Under the pieces are notes generated by a model. The model had not been told where the DNA came from. It did no database searches and saw only the letters and a program-made list of their open reading frames with translations. The position numbers and the translations under genes were made by a program. Positions 10,343 through 21,800 of a DNA stretch of 64,000 bases are shown one piece after another. Positions within the stretch are counted from its first letter, which is position 1. Each line of letters begins with the position of its first letter. The DNA comes from Mesocentrotus franciscanus. Lineage: Eukaryota; Echinodermata; Echinoidea; Camarodonta; Strongylocentrotidae. The stretch is taken from contig CP137672.1 of NCBI GenBank assembly GCA_037976565.1, forward strand, positions 30,075,218 to 30,139,217, in the 5' to 3' direction.

Positions 10343-13113
10343 TCATCTCGACTTGAGGATGACATAGATGATGAAGAAGACGAAGGCGGCAAAAAGAAAC
10401 AGGTAGAGATAGTGGCAATGGAGTCCCCCCTTGGAGAGGCGTGATAGTCGCCCCATGGTGGCACCAAGAAAGCCGCCCGAGGCATCAAACTCTTGGTCCT
10501 AAAAGAGGGTTGAAGAAAGTGAAGTCAACAGATTAATGCATAATCTTTGCTAAATATATGTTGAATTTATAAACACACACACACAGTATATTATTTTCTT
10601 TTTCAAGCTTTACAATAAGAAATACATTCCATGAAAAGGAAGAAAAAAAATAATCACAAGAATTCTGTAAGTGGGAGATCAAACATCTGCACAGGTGACA
10701 TATGCTCCGGGGCTCCTGGCTATATTTTCTCAAAGATACATGTAGATGGACATGGCATGGGTTGTGATTTTAGCGGTAGGTTAGGTTTGGGTATTTTGTT
10801 TGGTACAGAACAAATTTAGGAATTCGTTGAGAGTTAGCAAGTGACTGCAGAGCAACAGATGGAGCAGGTGTCCATGTGGTAGGGCCCACTACCAAGCAAA
10901 ATTGGTATCATTAAACACGCTTTTCAAGACATTTTTGTCTACACCAGTTGGCAATAGATGATAATCCAATTTGAACTGTTGGGCAAAAAAAAAGGGAATG
11001 ACTTGTTTCACAATTTTCTTAAAAACCAAAATATTGATTAAGGTTTAAATTTCATCAAGATTCCTTTACAATGAATACAATCCCTTCACTTTCAAATATG
11101 CTTCACTAAAAAAGGTGAAGGTACATGTACAAATGCGTTGATAAAATTACTTGCTTATAAGTGTTTTTAGCCACTACCTGCAACCAAAACCAAACAAAAT
11201 AAGTAAAAGATTGTTCCCAATTAGACAAATATCACAAATATAAGAATTAATCACTCACCATTTCACTTAAAAATTTGTTTTGTTCTTTGACTTCTTGGCC
11301 CATGTCTATACTGAGCTGTAACATGAAAAATAGGTGACCATAAGTGCCGTCATTTACAAAATGCATTTACTTGAAGTAAAAACAGCAGTAGACTTTAAAA
11401 AGGAAATTACAATACAATGATCATAATACATTTACAGTAATACTGCATGGAGAAACATGCAGAAGTGTAAGCCAAACTATGAAATCATAGCCATTTATTC
11501 ATAGCTCAAATGGCATGAGATGGTGTTTACACCAACATTTTCCAATGCTGCCTTGATCTTTTGATGACAATTTGAGGGATCTTCACCACAATCCTCAGAA
11601 ATGATTGAAATGTAGGAGGGGGAGGGGTAGTTTTTATTGGATGACCACACCTTTCCTGGAAAATGAATCATCTTCTTGAAATTTTGAGGTGGTGTGCACT
11701 GCAAATAACCAGGGACCTTATGGCTCAAATATGATCTCTTTTTGTCCACTGAGCTAAGTTCCAAATTGCAATAAAAAGCTTTATTTTTGTTTCTCTCTTA
11801 CTATATCAGTACTTCCTCCATAAAATAGGAACTTAGCCTTCTGACTCCTGTGAACGCATTGAAACCCAAACCATCGATTTTGTCTCTAGTTACAACATCC
11901 ACTAGGCTCCCAATGGTTTTGAAGGCTTAAAAGAACTTACCGGTAATGATATTAAACAGAGTTGATTTTTATTGAACCAGCCCTCCCGTATGACTGAACT
12001 TTACAGAAATTGGCAGCAATATGAGCAAACAAGATTTTTATTTCCACAAGTAAGTATTGGAGATATTGTAGACAGAACCATAAAATACTTGCAAACACAT
12101 CGTAGGCCTACCTACCGATTTTAAAACGCTGACTTTCGGCGAAGGTTTTCTGTGAGGTGCTGGTTCTCTTCCTCAACGGCATTGTAATCTCCATAGCCCT
12201 GACTGGTGGTTGTGTTGGTTCCACCTGAAAAGATGATATGTAGTCTTATCATAACAACATTATTTTACATGATTGAATGACTGTTCCCTTATACACCGAA
12301 TGCTCAAGAAATAACATATTACTACAAGAGTAATTACTAAGTTTACCCTGACTGTTTTGTTTGATGAATTCCTGATCAGACTGCTTCTCTGTGCACTGCA
12401 ATATTAACCTGTTGTTTAATATGAATATTCATGAGATTAATAACAGCCTCGAGCCACAATTATGAAAACAGTAAATAATAAAGGGCGGCTCCATGACGTA
12501 ATGTGTCCCATCTTTTTTCCACTGATTTTGATCGTCCAAAACTGAAAAATCTTTAGATATTACCATTTAATAACTTTCCTCTCTATCCCTATCCCCTATT
12601 CCTATCCCTCTCCATAAACCAATACTTACAGGGGAAGTCCCTCCTGCTTTGATTTATACTGGTATATCCTGTATTGGATTTTCCTGAAACATCACAGATC
12701 CATCCCTCTTCTCGTTCTAATTTTAATAAGTGCCCCATGAGACCAATTTGAGAACTTTTTTGAGGCACCATTCCATGCAAGGTGCCCATCAATCAAAATG
12801 AATATCTTGTGATATTTAACTATTGACTAATGGTTCTTTCATTTTTGGATGAAGTAAATGGAAAAAAGTAATATGTCCTATAGGACATATCGCACAATAT
12901 CTGCCTGGAGGGAGCGGGGGAAGGTTGGAAATGTAAAAGGTTTTTTTAAAGGTACTTGTGCCTCTCTCTCCCCTGGGAAAAAAATCTGGATAAACCACTA
13001 TATCAAGACAAAAACGGATTAGAAAACAATGGAGAGAGAAAGAGAAATGCAAGTAAATTTAAATCTGGACTACTGGACTTGACCCTACCTCCTCCTCCTG
13101 CTGCCCGTCTCAT
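10343..13113 (-). CDS. BET1: BET1 Golgi vesicle SNARE (Qc-SNARE), 4 coding exons
   Basis: Coding exons, minus strand: 13,089-13,113 (ATG, MRRAAGGG), 12,116-12,224, 11,259-11,315 and 10,343-10,498 (stop at 10,343-10,345). All introns are GT-AG. In animals BET1 forms the SNARE complex for ER-to-Golgi and intra-Golgi fusion. Exon 2 encodes the start of the SNARE helix (EEENQHLTENLR, then KVSVLKS), exon 3 the centre with the expected ionic-layer Gln (KEQNKFLSEM), and exon 4 the end of the helix (GGFLGATMGRL) plus a C-terminal membrane anchor (LYLFLFAAFVFFIIYVIL). The predicted length is about 114 residues, against 118 in human, and the MRRA start is shared. Exon 2 is 109 bases, one short of frame: the deletion falls where CGAAAGTC should probably read CGAAAAGTC. 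Because conserved sequence lies on both sides, this is more likely a sequencing error than a dead gene. Confidence 0.92.
12871..12890. repeat. Perfect 20-base palindrome
   Basis: ATATGTCCTATAGGACATAT reads the same on both strands. It lies in BET1 intron 1. No function is claimed. Confidence 0.7.
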
Positions 13114-13871
13114 TGTTGAAAGAGAAGCGCTTGATGCTGAACTTCAAGATTAACGTCACTGATGGAGCACTGACATCTGATCTGGCCCTTTCAGTTATTG
13201 TCTTGCTTTCCAGGCGTTGGTTGTCGTCTCAATTCTTAAATGGTTCTAGGAACCGTTGAAAGGTCTAGTCTGACCTTGCACTACATCCTGATTGCAATGA
13301 GTTGAAAGTAACATTGAAAGAAAGGAGGAGAGTAAGAAGATATTAATCTACATATGCTGATTTTGCATTGCCAATTTGATGCTGACTTTATAACAATAAC
13401 ACAAAGCATAAATAGGCATGCATCTGGACTGTAGTGTTGCTGAATTCAGCAAACTACCTGTACACGTGCGACCATGCGCATGCCCGTTAATACATAAATT
13501 AATTGCTATATTGTAATTGTCTGAAGTCAACATCAAATCAGCAACTCTAAACAACCTTTTTCATACGGCACTGTTAGTGTTACTGTACATTGATTAAAAT
13601 CGTGAACTAAGCAATTTTGTCATGCAAATCGCATGTCAGTTTATCATCAGGAAGACAGCTCGACAGGCAGGAACACATCACGGTCAGCTGACATGCACTG
13701 CAGCCAGCGCCAGTGCAGCATGCAGTGCAGGTACATTGTAACTGTAAGCAAGAAATGCAACATGCACGGTAACAAATTTCCTTGGGGGGTGAATTCTTGA
13801 CCTATTTTAAAATGTGGTAGTTCGCAAGATTTTTCGTGTGCCAGAATGTATTTCAATTGTGTTTTTGTTTA

Positions 13872-14010
13872 CATGGCCTGGCGCGGCGCTGGCTCTGGCC
13901 CTCCACACACGGCTCAGTGCGCGCAGCTGCAATGCCAATGCCGCCGTGTCCTAGGCCTGCAGCCCAGCGACAACCCGGTCGAAGTGCGGGTAGGCCTACA
14001 TGCCAGATAA
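13872..14010. promoter_or_regulatory. CpG-rich island upstream of BET1
   Basis: This stretch (GGCGCGGCGC, GTGCGCGCAGC, CCCGGTCGAAGTGCGGG) is much richer in G+C and CpG than its surroundings. It lies 0.75-0.9 kb upstream of the BET1 start codon. It could be a promoter region or a non-coding first exon, or nothing. Open frames through it on both strands show no known domain. Confidence 0.25.
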
Positions 14011-15956
14011 CAAAAGTCAAAAGCGATCCGTCGTCATCAGCATCAAAAATCAAAATATCATGTCATCTTAGTTAAGAAACTTTACAACAACAAAATGCAG
14101 ATAATTCACTTACAACAATCAGCTTCCTGTCTTAATAATGACAATTAAATTCTTTCGAGAAAAAGCAAAAACAAAGAAATAGTTTCGGATGTGCCCAGTT
14201 CGTAAAGTACACGTAGCAGAAAAAAAAAACTTAGTCGACAATTTCTCGATGAGCACGTAGCAAGTTGAACCTAGCCGGCAATATCATGAACGAATAATTT
14301 TCAAAATTAATTAATCTTATTTGATTTGATTTCATTTTATTGCATTTTGACTTTACTTGTCACGTTGATTGTTGAAAATGAGAGTTAATAAACTACTCTT
14401 CAGGAACAAAACTAAAAAAGTTATTTCTAAATTAGAGCATTCTTTTCATTTGATCCATTATTCAAAATAGACTCAGACATAGGCTATATATAGGCCTATG
14501 TAAATACTCAATTTTTTTAAAGATTTTTTAAAGATTACATAAATGAAAATATGAAGCTAAGGAAACTGTGTTCAACAATAGTCTAGGTTAGTAGGTTACA
14601 CATACAAAGTAATTCAAGTGAAATAAAAGAAGAAATTAAGCCAGAAAATTCTTTGAATGAGTGAGAGACAAAGAAGCTAGTGAAAGAAGATCAATAGCAC
14701 TTAGCTTAAGGATATTTCCTGCATTTATTAAAATGTTAATATTACTTTTTGATCCACCAGCCCTCAGTAAGAAATCGACTGGCCGTCAAGCCATCATACA
14801 GAGCGTCCTATGGGGAAAAGTCTCCTCAATTTTACCCGCCATGGTCAGTCTACCCTTGGTTTAGTTTGTTTAGGTCATGAAGCAAATGATCCATTAATTA
14901 AATCAGAGTAGGGTTTAATCTCATTAAGTTGCAATGCAGCTGATCCTTTTTTATTTCGAGCTGAGCCGTAGGGTATATGTAGTACTGTATTTTTAAAAAT
15001 CTTTCATTACTTATTTATTTTTGAAATGGTTGAGTAGAGAAAATTGTCCTAAGTTTCATGTTGGGCATAATTTCCTAGCACTAAATTTTAAGCTATATAG
15101 GCCTATGCTTCTCTTCTGGGGGCAAAATGCTTGCAAATTACTGATACCACCTATATTTTACAAGTCTTCTTTTAATTACATGTTTTTCTCTCACTTGACC
15201 CATTCTACGGCTTTCTTCTTTTCCGTCACATTATTTTGATCCTTAATTTAAGAGTTACCTCTTGAATTTTCACTATTTGAATATCAGGGAAATGACATTG
15301 ACAATTAGGACCTCAGTGATAACAGTAACCCTTGAATAACCAACACCACAATCACTGGGACTGCTTAAAAAAGTATGACACAGAAGAGAATTTGATATTT
15401 CAAAAGATTCAAATTCCTACACTTTTATTCTGGTATTTTCACATATTATGTAGATAACACATGTGTAGTCATATAATTTAATTTTTCATTCAACATAAAC
15501 ATTTCCATTACATTGCAACATTGTAATTGTTCAAAAATATATAAACTGAATTCTAATATCATTTGTTTTTTAAATAGGATTTTTACTGTAATTCATTATT
15601 CAATAGTGTAGGCCATGAAGAAAAATGAAAAAATTACACATAAATTTGATTTTCTTCAGAAAGATATTTCACTTTTTTTTTCTTCTTTCAAGAATAAAAA
15701 TGTACATCTTTATTCTTCTAAAAACTCTGCTAATAAACGAATTCGAAATTTCATGAGACCATAGCCCTAAAAATGTCAAATAGTTCCATTAATTGAGTAC
15801 CCATTGTAATTGTCCATAAAAATGAGTGGAAAAGAAATGCACATACACACATAGCCTACTGAACGCTAAACGTTAATGAAATATGTAACACCTGAGGAAT
15901 TGCACAAATCCATCATTTCAGTGTCATTTCTACTCTCTAGCAAGGCTTAAAGTACA
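14011..15956. other. Intergenic spacer between BET1 and TANGO2
   Basis: AT-rich with no supported gene. A minus-strand ATG in good context at about 14,840 (ACCATGGCGGGTAAAATTG) opens only a short frame. Confidence 0.45.
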
Positions 15957-15960
15957 AGTC

Positions 15961-16521
15961 CACTCCACTGAAAAGTTGAGCTGATTAGATAGACAAAAAT
16001 CTAAAAAGCCCAAATATAACTTGGTTTTGGAAAATGGTGCTCATGCAGATTTATTTTTAATAATTTTTTTTAATGAGCAAAAAACAAGTTAATGATCGAG
16101 TCGGTTGTGACGTAGGGTCCTCACAACACAGATTCGTAATGTAACCAAATTTAATGCATACGTCTTTGTGAAGTGCCTCGATACAAACTATTTCATTCAC
16201 CTGATAAGAATAATGAAACACTATTATTCTTATCAGGTGAATGAAATAGTTTGTGTAGAGGCACTTCACAAAGACGTATGCATTAAATTTGGTTACATTA
16301 CGAAAATAGCCTATTGTCAGAATGTATACCGCTGGCACTTTCGTTGTGAGGAGCATACGTCACATCCGTACAGCAATATAAATGTTTTGCTCGAAATACC
16401 CGAAACAAAAATCGCTCTTAAAAATCACCTGATTGAAGTACGCCCGTGATATTTGGCAGTTTTAACCTTTGATTTATTTACAACATGTTATAATTTTTGA
16501 AAATCGGAGTGGACTTGGGCT
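15961..16521. mobile_element. TTAA-flanked MITE with an internal long hairpin
   Basis: TTAA at 15,957-15,960 and 16,522-16,525 flank inverted ends: AGTACAAGTCCACTCC on the left and GGAGTGGACTTGGGCT on the right. A further inverted pair lies inside (GACGTAGGGTCCTCACAAC with GTTGTGAGGAGCATACGTC). Within that sits the hairpin at 16,133-16,304. About 560 bases, no coding capacity. Confidence 0.7.
16133..16304. repeat. Near-perfect 82-base-arm hairpin
   Basis: Bases 16,133-16,215 pair with 16,222-16,304 around a 6-base loop, with about two mismatches and one G-T pair. If transcribed in either direction it would form a long double-stranded RNA stem. Open frames through it on both strands are mirror products. 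Confidence 0.85.
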
Positions 16522-17189
16522 TTAAATGTAAGAACAATAAATACATTATGAAATAACCCTTTTTCAGTTCAAGAATCTAATGAATTCAGGATTTAGGCCT
16601 CCAAATAAAAGGGGGGGGGGGTATGACAGCTCCCACCTATGTGGGATGTGCCATTGATGTGCCTCAAATCGAGAATGATAACTGCATTTACAAAGCACAT
16701 GATTTGAGTAACAAACCTATAGTTACTCCTCTAGGAGAATTATTGTCCACTTGACAGCCACTAGACTCACAAACTTTACTACATGTACTAATTTTCAAAG
16801 GTTTTATGAAGATATCTGGTCGGTAGAAGTCGGTATTCAGCAAATAAAGGTCCTTATTCAACCAGTCCACCTTTCATTCTTGATTTATGAAAAACACACA
16901 AAACGTCATATTTACGAGGGTTATGAATAATCTAGTTGTTAAATGTATATGCCATGGTAAACTGCACTGGTTTTTTTTTCTCTTTTACTACATGAATGGC
17001 AAGTGGGGATTAAAACAAGGAGCTGCATGCACCTACGGCCCATTAATACATACCCAGTTATCTGTGTTTCATAAGGTTAACAAAATGTGAAGTCCATAAC
17101 GATTAAGTAGGCTAAAAATTAAAAAAAAAAACCTGAGGTAAACTGCCACGGTTTATTGCAGCATAATATGTGAACAAGCATTAACCCAT

Positions 17190-18690
17190 TTCAATACCTT
17201 GGATTGGTTTAGAAGTTATCTTACTGATAGAAAGCAATATGTGTCCTTAAATGGAATTGACTCTGACCCCCCAAAAAGTAACATGTGGTGTTCCCCGGGG
17301 ATGTTCAACGCTCATCAAGTGTATTATATTTCATATTTTTTGCTGATGACTCAAGTGTATTTTTTTCTCACAAATGTCCACAAATGTTGTTGAAAACTGT
17401 TAATGAAGAGTTTCCAAAAGTAATGAAGTGGATTAATGCTAACAAGTTATCCTTGAATCTTCAGAAAACTAATTATATACTGTTTAGTAATTCAGTCAAT
17501 TTTTTTGCCAGGCGAAATGACATTTAATAATGTCACTATTGAGAGAGTAACTTCAACGAAATTTCTTGGGATATACATAGACGAGAAACTGAATTGGAAA
17601 ATTCTGGTGTTGTTTATAAGTTGAGATCATGTATACCTCAAGAGGTATTGTTCATTTTGTACTCTACTCTTATTTTATCATATATTAATTACGGTATGTT
17701 GGCATGGGACAAGTCATCCAAAACTCAAATCCACAGGCTTTTTGTTGTGCAGAAGTGATTTATTATAATAATTTGTAAAGCGAATTATCGTGCACATACA
17801 AATCTACTTTATTATGAAAACAGTATTCTAAAACTAGAAGATCTCTATTCAATGCAACTTGGAATGCTCATGTTTAGCATTTACTCTGGGGACCTCCCTT
17901 CTGCCCTTGCTCAAATCTTTAGAAAAAATAACCAAATTCACAGCCATAATACTAGACAGGCTTCTGCTCTCCATTTACCATATGCAAGGACAACCTTCAC
18001 TCTGAATACTCTAATGTCCACTGGCCCCAGGTTCTGGAATTCACTTGATTCTACTCTAACAAATGCTCCAAGTATCTCAGCTTTTAAACGTAGACTTAAG
18101 TTATAATTACTTAACAAGTATGTGGATGACACATGATTGTGTTATCAAGCTATATAATTATACTGATTTATTTTTTATGTACTGTAACATATCTAACTCT
18201 ACTCTCGATCTATTAATTGTTGTTATTTCTCGACTTTGACATAATCCCTTTGATCCCTCTTCTTTTTCTTCTTCTTTCCCATCTGTATATATACCATATA
18301 TTCCTGCTTGTCCTCTGCACGCAGAGAGCAAGAACTGATTGATGTCTCGATGTGGTGTCAGCTTGGGCTTGTGCATTTACCATACTTTAGGACAACCTTC
18401 ACTCTAGATACTCTCAATGTCCACTGACCCCAGGTTCTGGTCGATGCATCATTGGGTAGTTGTTTTCTGAGTGTATTTTGTAAATAGCTTTATATATTCC
18501 ATATATTATTTGTTGTTGTATTCATGAATCAGTTATCTTTGTCATATCATCTGAGGGGCCTTAACTTAACAAGCTGTGCTTCAACCAAGGTCTCCTCGTC
18601 TTTCTCTATTCTACATTGTACTGTTAATGTGTTATGATATACTCTATTATATTTTGTTACATGTGATTTCTGGAAGACAAATAAACTTGA
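17190..18690 (+). mobile_element. Degenerate non-LTR retrotransposon (LINE), 3' half
   Basis: Broken reverse-transcriptase frames on the plus strand: WFRSYLTDRKQYVSLNG (17,200), the catalytic-box remnant FADDSSVFFSH (17,338), NKLSLNLQKTNYILFSN, then KFLGIYIDEKLNW and LILSYINYGMLAWD (to 17,710), and the usual LINE C-terminal segment HNTRQASALHLPYARTTF to FKRRLKL with a stop at 18,104-18,106. Several frameshifts and stops separate these. A possible 3' end is AAATAAACTTGATACT near 18,680. Endonuclease and 5' parts are missing. It is a dead copy, unlike the one in the TANGO2 intron. Confidence 0.75.
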
Positions 18691-18847
18691 TACTGAATTC
18701 TCTCATTCATATTGGTTTTTACACAGGAACCACTCAGTTCCAGAAGGTAATGGGTTAAGGGCCAGATTTCATCACAGATTACAAGAGAGTTGGAATTCTT
18801 TTTCTTTGCTAGTCCATTTCAGATCATCAGAGGGTTCAAGAGATCTG

Positions 18848-21800
18848 TTATAAATCACAGGTGAGATGGAATCTGTGTTCTGCGGTGGTCCATTTCAGAT
18901 TAGAAGGGTCAATGGGTTCCTCCAAAGACTTCTCAGAGTAGACCACTTCTCCTGCAGCATCTACAGTTATCACTGTGCTAGACCTGGCAGATTCAACAGA
19001 TGAAGAAAAAAACAAACAAACAAACAAATTTAAAATCATTATTATTACTATCAAATCATTATTTATTCAGCAGGAACAAAATCAAGAAAACAGTGAATAC
19101 AAAACAACTGTAAGGTTTGAAGTGAGTCACATAGATGAAAAGAAAAACATCAACTAAATTACTATTAACCAAACATCTTTATTTTTTCCAACCTGTGTGA
19201 CTTTACATTAATAAATAGCACAGAATAGCAAGATACAACAAATAATGAATTGCAAGTATAGGAGGAAAAGAAAAGGAAAACATTTAATGTCACTACCGGT
19301 ACTAAAACAATTCAATTGAATAATTTGAGAGTGTATGTATGTATTATGGAGCTGATTTGAATTTAGAAGAAACACAATGCCTTACATTCATAATAAGTGC
19401 ATTACAATAGACCACTTTAGGATGGTGATCAGACGTTAAGGAGGTGAGAAAAAAAGAAGAAAAAACCCACTAATTTATGTACATAGCAGTTAAGTTGAAC
19501 GAGTGCTGTAGCTTCTACCACAAATCCTGGTCTTTTCTTGCTTGTTAACTTTCTAAAACCCTTCACTTTTCAACTCCTATGAATGTCATTATCTTTTCCT
19601 TACATGATTTTGCAACACATATTACCATACTCAATCAGGAGACATGTGAACATGTACACATTTTATTAGAAAAATACCATATCCAGGTGTTAAAGTAATG
19701 ACATAAAATTGAGCTTTTCATAAGTTAGTGGATCAAGTGAAACCAGGTTTAACGTGGGCTGCTTTTAAGAATATATGGCTACGAGAAGATATACAAAAAA
19801 AGATGCATAACACAATGGTTGCATACCTTGTTCCATAGACTGGTGACCAAACATGTACCATCTGTGGAAGCACTGCTCTCATTTCTTCTATAGTCATCCC
19901 GGGTTTGAATATAAACTGTTCACCATTCAGCCTAAAGGATAGGATATACACACATGAATGGTGAATTCATCTGTGATGTAGATATACTGTACATCACCAT
20001 GTACATTTTTCCAAAAAAATATATCATATGTTCAAGAAGTTATGCAAGTTTTTTGTGATCTAGTAGTTTTTATTGGAAAAGAAAGAGAAAACACTGTTAC
20101 CAGTATAAGTGTTGTTTCATGACAATTAAAGGAAAATATGATTTTCAATGGCAAAATGAAAGAAAGTAAAGTATGAAAGAAAGAGAGAAAGAAAGAATAC
20201 AGAAGAAAAAGAAAAAAAAGACTGGATTATAAATCAATTATCTCTATGACATATATAAATTGCCCCATCAGTTTGGTTGTATACTATCACTGTTACAAAA
20301 CTACATTTACTGGATTCGTAGACAATTTACAATAGGATTAGGTATGGAATTTAAAAATGTACCTGACTGAGGTATGGAATAGTCATACTTAAATTAAAAA
20401 ATTACATGCCTTGCAGTCTTTGTGTATGCACCAAAGTCAGACAATTTGCTAAAATAGAGGTCATTTTCAGGGATTTGAAAACAAAAGGACCTTCTTCCTT
20501 CAAAGAACAAGAAATTTCACAAAAATGGGAAATATATTTCGAGGACGAAGGTAGGAATCAAATAACATAGGGCAAATTCTGCGAAGATTTGGTCCTTTTT
20601 TTTAGTTTGCACTCAATTAGCCCAAAATAGGGTTAAATGCGGAGCCCCACTTTATACTTTGTATTTTGTGGATAATGTCCTTGAAAGTACAAAAATTGTT
20701 TGTTTGTTTGTATTAACCAGACTGCTAAGAAAGCATGTCTATGCTTGTAAGTAAGCAACCAGGGGACCGATGGCTTTAAGTCCTCTCTGAGGACTTGGTA
20801 ATGAGGATTAATGCCTTACTAACGGGCAGTAGCGCTCGAACCCGGGACCTCCAGTTACAAGACCACTGCTCTACCACTCTGTTTGCCCTTTGATTATGAA
20901 GCAAAAACTATTGAGCACAACACCCAGCAATTTTGATGTTAATGTTTGTATGATAAATTGGGAACTCAATTGGGAAGAAGTCATATTTTCTGAAATTTAA
21001 CACATAATCAGACTATTTCTATTTCTTTCAAAATCCATTCATAGTCAGGTCATAAGTTGTGCAGTGGCCTGTATAAAATAGAACACTGGACTGGTGCAAA
21101 CTCTTCCACATTACACTCAACTTACAGTTCAGAGCTTTCCAAAACGCTGTGAAGTTTCTCGAGAAGATCTTGTGACGACAGACCGCTGGAGCTATGAATA
21201 ATCTCCTCAAGGTTCTTCTTCAGATGATTTGCCTTTGGCCACGGTTTGTCAAGTGTGGAATTGGAGACACCAAAGATGCCTGCAGACAGAACACAAGATG
21301 CAAATATAAGTACACAAGTAGTACAATGTAGTTTTTACACTGTCATCCAGTAAATTCACAGGATCAATTTTTTTTCCTTCACACTCTTTAATCATTATTC
21401 CACAGAATGCCTGGTAATATTTTTCTCTTTTAAAGGATTATTTTGTACATTGCAGCTGCATGTGTATAAACAAATTCCTTTAAGGTGATTGGAATTGTTC
21501 TTTAATTAAATGTTTAAGTTTCAATTCATAGCCAGGATCAGGGAGGGGGGAGGGGCAGGGATCTGCTCCCCTCCAGCTGAGAGAGCACCAAAATACCCAG
21601 CTTTAAGGTGCACATAACAAACACCAAGCAAGATCAAAACAAATAAGATTACATGCTAACCTGGCTGCAGCTTTTGCGGTGGTTTGCTTGATTTATTGCT
21701 GTAATAAGCAGCATCCCCATTGCTTTAGAAAGAAGAGAGTAGGAAAACAAACAAAACAAAATAAATAATAATAAAAAATAGTGTACCAAATAGGATGTCA

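Noticed and set aside
13836..14075. Plus-strand frame of 79 codons through the CpG-rich patch
   Set aside because: No start context, domain or splice partners. Composition is explained by the G/C-rich island.
14661..14864. Possible first exon at about 14,840 on the minus strand (ATG in strong context)
   Set aside because: The frame stops after about 17 codons, and no donor or following exon could be matched.
16057..16449. Mirror-image open frames on both strands with nearly the same protein
   Set aside because: Produced by the hairpin at 16,133-16,304. Not genes.
20861..20883. tRNA gene signals in antisense near 20.8 kb
   Set aside because: A and B boxes are present but no cloverleaf or acceptor stem, and the body is shared with 54,811-55,012. 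It is a SINE.
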